Assembly (NCBI GenBank): GCA_902790465.1
Contig: CADASF010000006.1
Location: 1 to 64,000, forward strand
DNA from: an uncultured bacterium
Lineage (GTDB): Bacteria; Vulcanimicrobiota; CADAWZ01
Reading direction: 5' to 3'
DNA length: 64,000 nucleotides
Each line of letters begins with the position of its first letter. Position 1 is the stretch's first letter. Below are positions 42,726 to 52,310 of the stretch, one piece after another. Below the pieces are notes generated by a model, which was not told where the DNA came from, did no database searches, and saw only the letters and a program-made list of their open reading frames with translations. A program made the translations under genes and the position numbers.

Positions 42726-43682
42726 TTACCCATGTATTAAGTCAATAGCTAATGGTGGCTGATTTAAGGCATTCAATATAAGTTTAGAAGCTCTAGAACT
42801 TTTTGGTACTTCAAAAACCAAATAGCCGTAATTTACTCCACCTGGTTTTAAAATTGAAAGCCAATAATTACTCAGTCCTTCCATATAATCATATATATGA
42901 GAATTTTCATCTGAAAGAGTGAATTTTCCTGTATAAATTTGAACATCTGAAGAAATATTTTGTTGGGAAACATAGATGACAAAATATTTATTTCCTGCTG
43001 AAGCATTATATCTGTTTTTTATAACAGAAATTTCTTCCATGTCTGTTACTGTTACAGAAAAAACAGAATTTTTTCCGCTTTTCTGAGCAAAAGCTCCTTT
43101 TGATTGAATTGCTGGAATATTTGTCATATATGTTGACAACTTACTTTCAGGTGAAGGAACTCCAGAATATGAAACATTTCTTGGAAGTTTTAGTCCTTCT
43201 GCCAAAGTTCCTTTTGCTCCTACAGGTCTTATTGTATTTTTTGGATTTGATTTGGCATTACTTGAAGGATATACAGTTGTCAGATCATCATCTATTGAAT
43301 TGCTTTTATTTGCAACATTATTAAAGGGCATGTTACCTACAGATAAATATAAATCTCTTGTCTGTTTATTATATTTTATTGCTCCTCCAAATGTATTGGC
43401 AACTTCTTTTGCAGAAGCATATATTATTCCATTTCTTCTTACAAATTGTGAAATTTGTACTCCATTGAATATTACTATACGAGAAGAAGGAAACCAAGCG
43501 ACATAAGTTCCAAGTTTTTCAGCTACAACTTCAAGAGGTATATAAGCTGTTCCATTAGATAATATAATTTTGCTTCCTGTGTCATTTCTGTTTATAAATA
43601 ACTTTTCTGCGGCTTCAATTTTAGAAAAACTTAATAATGTAATTAATATTCCAAATATTAGAACCGCTAAATTCCGATTCAT
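42726..43682 (-). CDS. Secreted protein with copper-amine-oxidase-N-like domain (paralogue 2)
   Basis: A 318-residue exported protein related to 40482-41345. ATG 43682 (MNRNLAVLIFG) has AAAGGAGG ideally placed; a frame to 43706 is longer but lacks support. Signal peptide at residues 3-24, then GTAYIPLEVVAEKLGTYVAW and RNGIIYASAKEVANTFGG (amine-oxidase-N-like), a linker, and a C-terminal beta domain with YFVIYVSQQNISSDVQIYTG and NYWLSILKPGGVNYGYLVF. The shared C-terminus is more conserved than the linker. It is the first gene of the three-gene unit. Confidence 0.75.
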   Translation of the reverse strand: MNRNLAVLIFGILITLLSFSKIEAAEKLFINRNDTGSKIILSNGTAYIPLEVVAEKLGTYVAWFPSSRIVIFNGVQISQFVRRNGIIYASAKEVANTFGGAIKYNKQTRDLYLSVGNMPFNNVANKSNSIDDDLTTVYPSSNAKSNPKNTIRPVGAKGTLAEGLKLPRNVSYSGVPSPESKLSTYMTNIPAIQSKGAFAQKSGKNSVFSVTVTDMEEISVIKNRYNASAGNKYFVIYVSQQNISSDVQIYTGKFTLSDENSHIYDYMEGLSNYWLSILKPGGVNYGYLVFEVPKSSRASKLILNALNQPPLAIDLIHG

Positions 43683-43876
43683 ATTTTTACCTCCTTTTGT
43701 ATTCATTTCATATTATTTGATATTATTATAATCTATATCTTTTACAGAATTGTTACAATTTTTAGTAAATTTTATATTTTTTGTAAATTTTTTATTACAT
43801 ATATTAAAATTTTTTTAAATTATTAAAAAAGAGGAAAAGAATAACAAATATTTAAAATATATTTTTTTAAAAATAG

Positions 43877-43905
43877 TTGATATTTTTTTTTTGATGTTGT
43901 ATAAT
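43877..43905 (+). promoter_or_regulatory. Sigma-70-type promoter of prs
   Basis: TTGATA (43877-43882), 17 bases, TATAAT (43900-43905), predicted start about 43912, 28 bases before ATG 43940. Near consensus. Confidence 0.8.
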
Positions 43906-43939
43906 TACAAAGCTAATCTTTATATGGGAGCTTTTTTTT

Positions 43940-44953
43940 ATGGAACCCGGCGAAGCCGAATTTAAGGAAAGATTCTCTCTTGTAGGGAGCAATGTCAAAA
44001 TTTTTTCGGGAAATGCCCATCCACGGCTTGCTTATGATATATGCCGTTATTTGGGACTCCCATTGGGTAGATCACTTGCTTCAACTTTTCAAAATGGTGA
44101 GACTCGTGTAAAAATTGAAGAGACAGTAAGAGGAAAAGATGTATATATTGTACAGCCTATCTGTGGAAGAGTAAATGACAGTCTTGTCGAACTACTCTTG
44201 ATGATAGATGCTGTTGCAAGGGCATCTGTCAAAAAAGTAACTGCCATAATACCATATTATGGCTATGAAAAACAGGAGAAAAAAACTTCTGGAAGAGAGC
44301 CTATAGCTGCAAAATTATTTGCAAATATATACACAGTTGCTGGAGTAAACAGAATTATAACAGTTGATTTACATTCAGCAGCTATACAGGGATTTTTTGA
44401 TATACCTGTTGACAATTTGACTTTTTTCCCATTGTTGTTTAACTATTTTGAGAAAAAATTAAAAGGCGAAGATATTGTTGTTGTATCACCTGATTCTGGA
44501 GGTGTTTCAAGGGCAAAAGTATTTGCAGATCAGATGAGAGCTTCACTTGCTATTATTTTCAAGAGAAGAAATAGACCCGACCAAGTCGAAGCTATTGATT
44601 TTATCGGAGATGTAAAAGGTAAAACTGCCATTATAATAGATGACATGATATCTACTGGTGGGACTTTAATTCAAGCATCGAGAATATTAAAGCAAAATGG
44701 AGCTGAAAGAATTTTTGCTTGTGCCACACATCCTTTATTGGCAGGAAGTGCGATAAAGGATATTGAAAATTCTGATATTGAAGAAGTTGTTGTTGCAGAT
44801 ACTGTGCCACTTCCTATTGAAGCACAGAGAGGAAAATTTTTGTATTTGTCCGTTGCGCCTCTTATAGCAGAGTCTGTAAGGCGCGTTCATTATAATTTAT
44901 CGGTAAGTATGCTTTTTGACTGGAGGAAAAAATATGAAGCAAATAGCGATTGA
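43940..44953 (+). CDS. prs: Ribose-phosphate pyrophosphokinase (PRPP synthetase)
   Basis: A 337-residue enzyme making PRPP from ribose-5-phosphate and ATP. Visible: KIFSGNAHPRLAYDICRYLG, FQNGETRVKIEETVRGKDVYIVQP, DLHSAAIQGFFDIPVDNL and the PRPP loop IIDDMISTGGT. The N-terminus is about 15 residues longer than in Escherichia coli. It ends 20 bases inside the rplY reading frame, so the two are coupled; the prs-ctc order is common in bacteria. Strong promoter upstream. Confidence 0.95.
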   Translation: MEPGEAEFKERFSLVGSNVKIFSGNAHPRLAYDICRYLGLPLGRSLASTFQNGETRVKIEETVRGKDVYIVQPICGRVNDSLVELLLMIDAVARASVKKVTAIIPYYGYEKQEKKTSGREPIAAKLFANIYTVAGVNRIITVDLHSAAIQGFFDIPVDNLTFFPLLFNYFEKKLKGEDIVVVSPDSGGVSRAKVFADQMRASLAIIFKRRNRPDQVEAIDFIGDVKGKTAIIIDDMISTGGTLIQASRILKQNGAERIFACATHPLLAGSAIKDIENSDIEEVVVADTVPLPIEAQRGKFLYLSVAPLIAESVRRVHYNLSVSMLFDWRKKYEANSD

Positions 44954-45566
44954 AGCAAAGAAAAGAGAAATGGGTAAAAAAGAAAGAAACATCATTCGCA
45001 AGGAAGGCGGAATTCCATGTGTTGTTTACGGAAAAGATATAACATCTTTTTGTATTTCTGTAAATGAAAGAACATTTGAAAAAGAACTTCATGCCCATGG
45101 AATGAATGCACTTTTTAATTTGGTTATAGACAAAGACCAATATACAGCAATGATTGCTGAAATTCAGAGAGAACCATTGTCAAAGAAGATTAAACACATT
45201 GATTTCCACAAAGTAGCTCTTGATACAGCTGTTACAGCAACTGTTCCTGTACATCTCGATGGAGATTGCAAAGGTGTAAGAGAAGGTGCTATATTAGAAC
45301 AACTTATGTGGGAAATTGAAATTGAAGCTCTTCCATTGAATGTTCCAGACCATATCGTAGTTGATGTAACAAATCTTGGTCTTGGCGAAGAATTAAAGGT
45401 AGCTGAATTAAAGGCTCCAGAGGGTGTTTCTTTTGTATCTCCTGCTGATGAAGTAGTAGTAATTGCTGCAAAACCAAAGAAGGAAGAAGAAGAGACAACT
45501 GAGACAGCTGAAGCAACAGCTGAGCCACAGGTTATCAAAAAAGGCAAAGAAGAAGAGGAAAAATAA
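44934..45566 (+). CDS. rplY: Ribosomal protein L25, long (CTC/TL5) form
   Basis: A 210-residue 5S rRNA-binding protein: the L25 domain (MGKKERNIIRKEGGIPCVVYGKD, IDFHKVALD) followed by the C-terminal TL5 domain (VPVHLDGDCKGVREGAILEQ, PLNVPDHIVVDVTNLGLGEELKVAEL) and a Glu-rich tail. The start at 44934 is set by GGAGG upstream and gives an N-terminus that lines up with the family. It overlaps the prs stop by 20 bases. Confidence 0.93.
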   Translation: MKQIAIEAKKREMGKKERNIIRKEGGIPCVVYGKDITSFCISVNERTFEKELHAHGMNALFNLVIDKDQYTAMIAEIQREPLSKKIKHIDFHKVALDTAVTATVPVHLDGDCKGVREGAILEQLMWEIEIEALPLNVPDHIVVDVTNLGLGEELKVAELKAPEGVSFVSPADEVVVIAAKPKKEEEETTETAEATAEPQVIKKGKEEEEK

Positions 45567-45584
45567 TAACTTTTCTACAGAATG

Positions 45585-45628
45585 TAAAAAAACGGTGTTG
45601 GAAAATTTTTCAACACCGTTTTTTTTTT
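45585..45628 (+). terminator. Intrinsic terminator after rplY
   Basis: Stem AAAAAACGGTGTTG with CAACACCGTTTTTT and a T run of eleven. Lies 20 bases after the stop. Confidence 0.92.
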
Positions 45629-45785
45629 TGTTATGAGCGTATTTTCTTAGGAACTTTACACGCCCTCATATTTTTGAAAATTACATTTAAAATCACTACA
45701 ACAAGATAAAACAGGAAAATTACATATACACAAAGAAGTAATATAAGCAATGCCATGAGTTTTATTTGTGGCATTGCTTTTTTAT
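45629..45785 (+). promoter_or_regulatory. Leader-like region ending in an intrinsic terminator, upstream of the transporter
   Basis: Between the rplY terminator and the transporter start lies a small foldable region (ATGAG near 45633 with CTCAT near 45666). It ends in a second strong terminator: stem AGCAATGCCA (45746-45755) with TGGCATTGCT (45769-45778) and a T run. A terminator directly before a start codon suggests attenuation or a small RNA. I recognise no riboswitch class. Confidence 0.45.
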
Positions 45786-45815
45786 TAATGATAATAATGA
45801 GGTAAAATTTTATAT

Positions 45816-47339
45816 ATGTATATGAATGCTATTGCTGTAGGAGTAACAGCAGGGGTATCTGAAACAGCACAACAACAAGTTAAAGCTGGTGATTTAGTAA
45901 CAAATATAATAATGCTTGGAATTCTTGCTGTTGTTATATTGATATATTTTTTGAATAATCCACTAAAACACTCTAAAGATTTTCGTATTCGCTGTTTTTT
46001 AAATTGGTTTCCACTTGGTTTGACTTATGCCTTTTTGTATATGGCAAGGTATAATTTAACAGTTGTAAAAGGTTCTCTTGGAAATCTCCTTTCCAATCAA
46101 AATTTTGGAGATATTTTTGGTATTGGCTCAGTTATCTATGGCTGTGCCTTTCTTATTAATGGACCACTTACCGAAAAAATAGGTGGAAAAAAGGCAATAA
46201 TGATAGGTTCTGCTGGTTCTGCATTGATGAATATATTGATGGGAATCTGTCTTTTCCAAGTTATGAATAAAAATTGGACAGTAAATGTCCTTGTTGTGTC
46301 ATTCATGATTTTATACGCACTTAATATGTATTTTCAGAGTTTTGGTGCTGTAGCAGTTGTCAAAGTTAATTCACAATGGTTTAATATCAAAGAAAGAGGA
46401 GTTTTAGGAGGTATATTTGGAACTCTTATTTCTTTGGGATTGTTCTATGCTTTTAATTGGGGAAGTATGATTGCAGAAGCTACAAAGGCAAAACCAGATG
46501 ATATTGGTATTATGGAATTGTGGCTCAGAAATATTTTAAATATACATGGTGAAATAGATCAGCTTTGGTATGTATTTTTTATTCCTGCCATTATTTTGGC
46601 AGTGTTTTTCTTTATAATACTTTTTTTGATAAAAGATTCACCAGAAGAGGCGGGATTTCCAAATTTTGAACTTGGAGATGCCTCTGAAAATGAAAATAGC
46701 GAAGAAGTACATGGTTTGGCTCTCATTAAAAAACTGCTCACTAATCCAATAATATTGACTATTGCATGTATTGAGTTCTGTTCAGGTATTTTGAGACAGA
46801 GTGTAATGCACTGGTATCAATTATTTGTTAAATTTTATTCCGCTAAACCAGATTTTGTTGAAATCTTTAAACCTGCCGAATTTTTCTGTGATAACTGGGG
46901 ACTTTTACTCTGTTTTGCAGGAATTATGGGGGGAATGTTCGCTGGATTGATTTCAGATAAATTATTTGGTTCAAGAAGAGGACCTTCAGCCGTATTTTTA
47001 TATGGAATAATGCTTGTCTGTTCTATTATTTTAGCCTGTACACTCCGAGGAAATCAAATTCTTGTCGGCTGTATTATGTTTATGATGTCTCTTGCTGTAA
47101 TTGGTGTTCATGGTATGCTCTCTGGTACGGCTACAATGGACTTTGGAGGCAAAAAAGCTGCTGCTACTGCAACAGGTCTTGTCGATGGCTTTGTCTATTT
47201 AGGTACTGGATTCCAAGCATTTGCTCTTGGAAGACTTACAAATATAGACTGGATATACTGGCCATTGTTTATGATTCCGTTTGCAATAATTGGATTGATT
47301 CTTTCACTCAAAATTTGGAAAGCATTTCCAGGAAAATAA
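45816..47339 (+). CDS. MFS transporter, organophosphate:phosphate antiporter (GlpT/UhpT) type
   Basis: A 507-residue protein with about twelve membrane helices and the OPA-family start pattern: MARYNLTVVKGSLG with an Arg in the first helix, GCAFLINGPLTEKIGGKKAIMIGSAGSALMN, and a long central loop (residues 215-300). GlpT-like proteins exchange glycerol-3-phosphate or hexose phosphate for phosphate. Substrate unknown. An N-terminal extra helix (residues 30-48) precedes the core. Ribosome site GAGG is 13 bases before ATG 45816; ATG 45822 is an alternative. Confidence 0.8.
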   Translation: MYMNAIAVGVTAGVSETAQQQVKAGDLVTNIIMLGILAVVILIYFLNNPLKHSKDFRIRCFLNWFPLGLTYAFLYMARYNLTVVKGSLGNLLSNQNFGDIFGIGSVIYGCAFLINGPLTEKIGGKKAIMIGSAGSALMNILMGICLFQVMNKNWTVNVLVVSFMILYALNMYFQSFGAVAVVKVNSQWFNIKERGVLGGIFGTLISLGLFYAFNWGSMIAEATKAKPDDIGIMELWLRNILNIHGEIDQLWYVFFIPAIILAVFFFIILFLIKDSPEEAGFPNFELGDASENENSEEVHGLALIKKLLTNPIILTIACIEFCSGILRQSVMHWYQLFVKFYSAKPDFVEIFKPAEFFCDNWGLLLCFAGIMGGMFAGLISDKLFGSRRGPSAVFLYGIMLVCSIILACTLRGNQILVGCIMFMMSLAVIGVHGMLSGTATMDFGGKKAAATATGLVDGFVYLGTGFQAFALGRLTNIDWIYWPLFMIPFAIIGLILSLKIWKAFPGK

Positions 47340-47356
47340 ATTTTGTGAAAATGATA

Positions 47357-47395
47357 CAAAAACAGCGTGCGAAGAATTTTCTTCACACGCTGTTT
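47357..47395 (+). terminator. Intrinsic terminator after the transporter
   Basis: AAAAACAGCGTG with CACGCTGTTTTT and an inner GAAGAA/TCTTC stem. It follows the stop by 18 bases. Confidence 0.9.
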
Positions 47396-47442
47396 TTGAT
47401 TTAGTATTCCTTTCTCAATCTCAATAAAGAAGTGAATTTATA

Positions 47443-47475
47443 AAAAAAACTCCAGTCAAAATCACTGGAGTTTTA
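47443..47475 (-). terminator. Intrinsic terminator of the PD-(D/E)XK gene
   Basis: ACTCCAGT / ACTGGAGT stem with a T run on the minus strand, some 48 bases past the stop at 47523. Confidence 0.85.
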
Positions 47476-47522
47476 AACACATTCATTTTTTATGTAAACA
47501 TTTGTTGAAGGAGACCAGTTTT

Positions 47523-48566
47523 CTATAATGTCAATGCCTTTACATCTGCAAGTTTCAATTTTGTAAATTTAGCTACATTATCTACTGAAAAACCTTCTTT
47601 TAGAAGATTTTTAGCAGTTTCCAAAATGCCCTCAAATTTTGCTTGTTTTGCTTTCTTTTCCGCTTCTTTTCTTGCTTTTTCTTCAGCTTTTTGTGCTTGT
47701 TTAGCCTGTTTTTCCGCTTCTTTTCTTGCTTTTTTTTCGGCTTTTCTTGCTTTTTCTATTTCTTTTATTTTAGCTTCTGCATCTTTCATAGCTTCTTCTT
47801 TAGCTTTTAGTATTTCTTTTTCAAAAAAGTCGAGCATAAATGTTTCTCCCTCCTTTGTTTCTTTTAAATATTTTACAGGTTCTCTCAATTCTTCGCAGTA
47901 CATGTCACGATAATCTACACAATGAAGATCGTGCAAAGCTCTCTCAAGTTCTGTTAATCTTTCTTTTGGAAGACCTTTTTTGCCTTTTAGTGAAGCATTT
48001 ACATAAATTATATGAGCCCCATCATTAAAAAATTCTCTTCCCTCTACATTGCCATTTTCATCTTTCCATTCAATATAGCGGTCAACATAATAAATAGTTT
48101 TTCCTTTTTTAAAAACATCATGTTCAGTTATGAAAATAATATAACTTTCTGTAAGGTCTTTATAGTCTTGCTTTTCTCCAAGATTTTCAGCATCAAAAGT
48201 AGCACTATAAAATCGAGCTCTTTTGGGGTCTGCTCCTGCACTAACTCTTTGTATTTCTATATTGTACCTGATTTTGATTTCTTTTGTAGTCTTTTTTTGA
48301 GTTTTAGGATCGATAGCTTCAACAGTTTTTATTTCTTCACCATAAGCGTCAAAAACAGTTATTTTTCCCCCTGAACTTGTTATTTGGTATTGTCCAACAA
48401 CATTTGTAATAACAATTTTGTCATTGTTAAGCAATAATCTTATAAGATATTGCATAGGGTTAAAATCTTTGTTTTTGAGGCAAAGGCTAAAAAATTTGTC
48501 AGTGAAAAGAGAAGAATTTTTGAGGAATAGAATCACTTCTTCTCTTTTCAATCCACTTTTAATCAT
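47523..48566 (-). CDS. PD-(D/E)XK nuclease family transposase-like (Rpn/PDDEXK_2) protein
   Basis: A 347-residue protein. The nuclease core is seen as DPMQ/NPMQYLIRLLLNN, then the PD-like KITVFDAYGE (D near residue 73) and YNIEIQR (ExQ near 101), followed by RARFYSATFDAE. These match the Rpn/PDDEXK_2 group, recombination-promoting nucleases often multicopy and called transposases. Residues 255-320 are a long Lys/Ala/Glu coiled coil with repeated EKKARKEAEKQ units. AAAGGAG precedes ATG 48566. It is complete and apparently alone, with its own terminator. Confidence 0.82.
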   Translation of the reverse strand: MIKSGLKREEVILFLKNSSLFTDKFFSLCLKNKDFNPMQYLIRLLLNNDKIVITNVVGQYQITSSGGKITVFDAYGEEIKTVEAIDPKTQKKTTKEIKIRYNIEIQRVSAGADPKRARFYSATFDAENLGEKQDYKDLTESYIIFITEHDVFKKGKTIYYVDRYIEWKDENGNVEGREFFNDGAHIIYVNASLKGKKGLPKERLTELERALHDLHCVDYRDMYCEELREPVKYLKETKEGETFMLDFFEKEILKAKEEAMKDAEAKIKEIEKARKAEKKARKEAEKQAKQAQKAEEKARKEAEKKAKQAKFEGILETAKNLLKEGFSVDNVAKFTKLKLADVKALTL

Positions 48567-48759
48567 TGTATTTTTCTCCTTTAATTATATATGAATATAA
48601 ACAAAGAATCAATAAAATTTATAATATTATTTATCGAGCTATTCATATTGTATTTTTTCATTATTACAAATTATAAGTACATATCGTTAAAATTGTGTTA
48701 AGTTTGTTAATTTTTTATTAAAGTGTGCTGGTAAAAGGCAAAATAAAATAATTTGGCAA

Positions 48760-48798
48760 AAAAAAAGGCGTGCAGTTTATAATCACCGACACGCCTTA
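48760..48798 (-). terminator. Intrinsic terminator of mfd
   Basis: AAGGCGTG (48765-48772) with CACGCCTT (48790-48797), then a T run on the minus strand. Lies just past the mfd stop. Confidence 0.85.
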
Positions 48799-48808
48799 TT
48801 TATTTTCT

Positions 48809-51800
48809 CTACATTTTCAACGGAATTGTGTTTAAAAGCTCGAGATAATCAATCAAAACCTCAACCCAATATTCATCATACAAAATGTCAAGCATTGTTA
48901 TTTTGCCTTCAGTAATCCCCAAAGGAATACCTTTTGAACGCATTTTTGCAATTTGATTTTTGCCAAAACTCAAAAATGGTGCAGATATTACAATATTTTT
49001 CCCAGAATAATAAAGTCGAGGAATATAAGATTTTTTCATCAAAATTTTTATTTTAGCAACATCAAATAAATTATATGTTTCTTCTGGCATTTTGCCAAAT
49101 CTATCTTTTAATTCAACTTTTAAATCGTCAATTTCTTCAAATGTTTTTATCTGCCCTATTTTTCTATAAATAGTGAGTTTTTGCTTTTGATCTGCAACAT
49201 AGAAATCAGGAATATATGCGGAAAGTGGAATATCTATTTTTGGCTCTAAAAGCTCTGAATCATTTAGATTTTTATTTCCCTTTAATTCCTCAACAGCTTC
49301 AGATAACATGCGACAATAAAGGCTAAATCCAACTGATTTTACAAATCCATGTTGAGCTTTTCCCAATATATCGCCTGTTCCTCTCATTTCCAAATCTTTC
49401 ATTGCGATATGGAAACCACTTCCAAGTTCTGTAAAATCTCGCAAGACTTCCATGCGTTTTTTTGCGTCAGATGTCAAAAGTCTGTTTGGAGGATACATCA
49501 AATAGGCATAAGCCCTGTGATGACTTCTTCCAACCCTTCCTCTTATTTGATATAGTTGAGCCAAACCAAATGAATAGGCATTGTTAATTATAATTGTATT
49601 GACATTTGGCATATCTATACCACTTTGTATAATTGTTGTACATACCAAAACATCATAGACACCTTCTGAAAAATCTTTCATTATCTTTTCAAGTTTAGCC
49701 TCTGACATCTGTGCATGTGCATAAGTTATCTTTATGTTTGGAATCAAATTTTCTATTTCTTTTGTAACAGTTTCAATGCCTTCAACTCTGTTGTGGAGAA
49801 AGAATACCTGACCACCTCTTGCCTTTTCCCTCATTATAGCACCTTTTACAGCGTCTTTTCTGAAAGGCATTATATATGTTTTTACTGGCAATCTATCCTG
49901 TGGAGGCGTAGTAATAACAGAAAGGTCTTTTACTCCACTCATAGTCAAATGAAGTGTCCTTGGAATAGGAGTTGCAGATAATATCAATGTGTCGACACCA
50001 GCACTCATCTCACGAAGTTTTTCTTTGTGCATAACGCCAAAAAATTGTTCTTCATCAATAATTACAAGACCGAGGTCTGAAAATGAGACATCTTTTGATA
50101 AAAGCCTGTGTGTGCCAATTACTATGTCTGATTTTCCTGTTGCCATATTCAAAACTGATTCCTGCTGTTTTGCTTTTGTCCTAAATCTTGAAAGTAATTC
50201 TATTCTCACAGGGAAAGAGGCAAATCTCTCTGAAAATACTTCATAGTGTTGTTCAGCAAGAAGTGTAGTAGGAGCTAAAATTGCAACTTGTTTGCCGTCC
50301 ATTACAGCTTTAAAAGCACATCTTAGAGCAACTTCTGTCTTTCCATAACCTGCATCACCACAGACAAGCCTTTCCATAGGGTGTGGAGCTTCCATATCTC
50401 TTTTTGCGTCTTCTATTGCTTTTATCTGATCAGGAGTTTCTATATAAGGAAAAGCCTCTTCCATTTCTTTCTGCCAAGGTGTATCTGCTGAAAAAGCATG
50501 ACCTTCTGCAAGATTTCTCTTTGCATATATCTCCAAAAGCTGTTTTGCAATTTTCTCAACTTCTTCTTTGACTTTTGCCTTTTTCTTTTGCCATTCCTTA
50601 CCACCCATTTTAGATAGTTTGGGTTCTTCATCTTCAAGATCGTATTTTTCAAGTAAATAAATCTGTTCAACAGGAATGAAAATAAAATCTCCGCCAGCAT
50701 ATTCGAGTTTTAAAAATTCTGACGAATAGCCATTTATTTCTTTTGTTTCAAGACCTCTGTAAACACCAACTCCATGTGTTGAATGGATTATGTAATCGCC
50801 TATTGTGAGGTCTTCAAGTTTCATTGGAACTTTTTTGGAAACTTTTTTGGAATTTTTTCTCTTTACACCAAAAAGTTCTCTATCTGTTACAATGTAAAAA
50901 TTGTGATTTATACAAAAACCTTCTGAAAAATTTTTCTTTACTGTGGCAACTTTTGTTTGAAAATCGAGTTGATTTATCAATCCAGAATTTGGAGATAATA
51001 ATTTTGTTACAGAAATTTTTGATTCAGAGACTATCTCTGCAATTCTCAATGCCTGTGGTGAAACGACGAAAAATTTTGTATTTTCATCACTATTTTTGAC
51101 AAATTCAACAAAATCAGAAACTTTTTTACCAAATGAAGGAGCTTGTGATATATCAATATTTATGTCTTCAACTGTTCCCCAATCGGCAAAAGAGATGTTT
51201 TGGAAATCCTCTATATGTTTTTCAAATTCGTTAAAAGCATATTTATTTTGATTTTCATCTATTATAGGCTCAAAGTCAAAATCGCCATCTTCATCAAGAG
51301 AAAAATCTTCTCTTGTCCTTATATTTTCCCAAGTTTCAGATTCCAAATATGACAATTTTAGAAGAGCAGGCTCATCTTTTACAATTATTGTATTTTTTTT
51401 ATCAAAATAATCTGCCAAAAATGCAGAAGAATCTTTTGAGTATTTAGGAAAATATATTGTTACTTCAGAAATTTTTCTCTGTGATCTCTGTGTTTCTATA
51501 TCAAAAATTCTTATAGAATCTATCTTGCTTCCAAAAAATTCAAGCCTTATAGGTTCTCCATTCACAGGATATATGTCAAAAATGCCACCTCTCTGTGAAA
51601 AATCTTTTCTTTCTTCTGTTATATTTCTTTTGTGGAATCCTTCATCAACCAATCTTTCTGAAAGTGTAACAGGTGATATGCTATCCCCTATTTTTATTGA
51701 AATAGAATTGTTTTTCAATTTTTCAGGTGATTCAATTTTTTTAAGTGCAGAATAAATGTCTGTTACTATTATTTTAAATTTCTTTTCTGCTTCAGAAAGT

Positions 51801-52051
51801 GAAAAATTGTTGTCTGTATTGTCTGAAAAAACAAAATTAGAAACAGGAATATTGTTTCCAGAACAAATGGAAATACCTTCAGAATAAATTTCAGCAGAAA
51901 ATTCATCAGATGTTATAAAAAGAATATTCTTTTTAGTCTTTTCATGTAAAAAAGAAATAAAAAGAGATTTTGCTGAAGAACTGAGACCAGAAATTTTTAT
52001 ATTCTTTTTGTTATTTAATTCATTGTATATATTTTCAAAATCAGTAATCAT
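48809..52051 (-). CDS. mfd: Transcription-repair coupling factor
   Basis: A 1080-residue SF2 translocase. The N-terminal UvrB-homology region (DEGFHKRNITEERKDFSQRGG, FDIYPVNGEPIRLEFFGS) is followed by the RNA-polymerase-interacting domain (DYIIHSTHGVGVYRGLET) and helicase motifs: GDAGYGKTEVAL, LAPTTLLAEQHY, IIDEEQFFGV, SATPIPRTLHLTMSG, VFFLHNRVEGIE and GRVGRSHHRAYAYL. A TRCF C-terminal domain ends the protein. It releases stalled RNA polymerase and recruits UvrA. I placed the start at 52051, where family similarity begins; the frame stays open to 52204 but has no support. Confidence 0.93.
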   Translation of the reverse strand: MITDFENIYNELNNKKNIKISGLSSSAKSLFISFLHEKTKKNILFITSDEFSAEIYSEGISICSGNNIPVSNFVFSDNTDNNFSLSEAEKKFKIIVTDIYSALKKIESPEKLKNNSISIKIGDSISPVTLSERLVDEGFHKRNITEERKDFSQRGGIFDIYPVNGEPIRLEFFGSKIDSIRIFDIETQRSQRKISEVTIYFPKYSKDSSAFLADYFDKKNTIIVKDEPALLKLSYLESETWENIRTREDFSLDEDGDFDFEPIIDENQNKYAFNEFEKHIEDFQNISFADWGTVEDINIDISQAPSFGKKVSDFVEFVKNSDENTKFFVVSPQALRIAEIVSESKISVTKLLSPNSGLINQLDFQTKVATVKKNFSEGFCINHNFYIVTDRELFGVKRKNSKKVSKKVPMKLEDLTIGDYIIHSTHGVGVYRGLETKEINGYSSEFLKLEYAGGDFIFIPVEQIYLLEKYDLEDEEPKLSKMGGKEWQKKKAKVKEEVEKIAKQLLEIYAKRNLAEGHAFSADTPWQKEMEEAFPYIETPDQIKAIEDAKRDMEAPHPMERLVCGDAGYGKTEVALRCAFKAVMDGKQVAILAPTTLLAEQHYEVFSERFASFPVRIELLSRFRTKAKQQESVLNMATGKSDIVIGTHRLLSKDVSFSDLGLVIIDEEQFFGVMHKEKLREMSAGVDTLILSATPIPRTLHLTMSGVKDLSVITTPPQDRLPVKTYIMPFRKDAVKGAIMREKARGGQVFFLHNRVEGIETVTKEIENLIPNIKITYAHAQMSEAKLEKIMKDFSEGVYDVLVCTTIIQSGIDMPNVNTIIINNAYSFGLAQLYQIRGRVGRSHHRAYAYLMYPPNRLLTSDAKKRMEVLRDFTELGSGFHIAMKDLEMRGTGDILGKAQHGFVKSVGFSLYCRMLSEAVEELKGNKNLNDSELLEPKIDIPLSAYIPDFYVADQKQKLTIYRKIGQIKTFEEIDDLKVELKDRFGKMPEETYNLFDVAKIKILMKKSYIPRLYYSGKNIVISAPFLSFGKNQIAKMRSKGIPLGITEGKITMLDILYDEYWVEVLIDYLELLNTIPLKM

Positions 52052-52310
52052 AGTTGTTATGTTGTTTTTACGGAAATCAATTTTTGTTATTAATTTTGTT
52101 ATTTTACCATGTTTTTTTACACATTGCAATTTTATTAATTTTTTATCTACTATGTTATTAATCGTTTCAACGATAAAAACAACAGTTAGACAATATTTGT
52201 CCAAAATTGCAAAAAAATATAAAAAAAAATGTTTTTTAATATTTTAATGAAATTTTAAGATAAATATGTTAAAATACAACTGTGAAAAAAAATAAGAGAG
52301 GTATATTTTT

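Noticed and set aside
47523-48566. An insertion sequence with ends around the PD-(D/E)XK gene
   Set aside because: No terminal inverted repeats or target duplication found; the gene has its own terminator and ribosome site.
48584-48612. TTGATT-N17-TATAAT pair before the PD-(D/E)XK gene
   Set aside because: The predicted transcript would begin inside the ribosome site, only about 11 bases before the start codon, so the match is probably chance.
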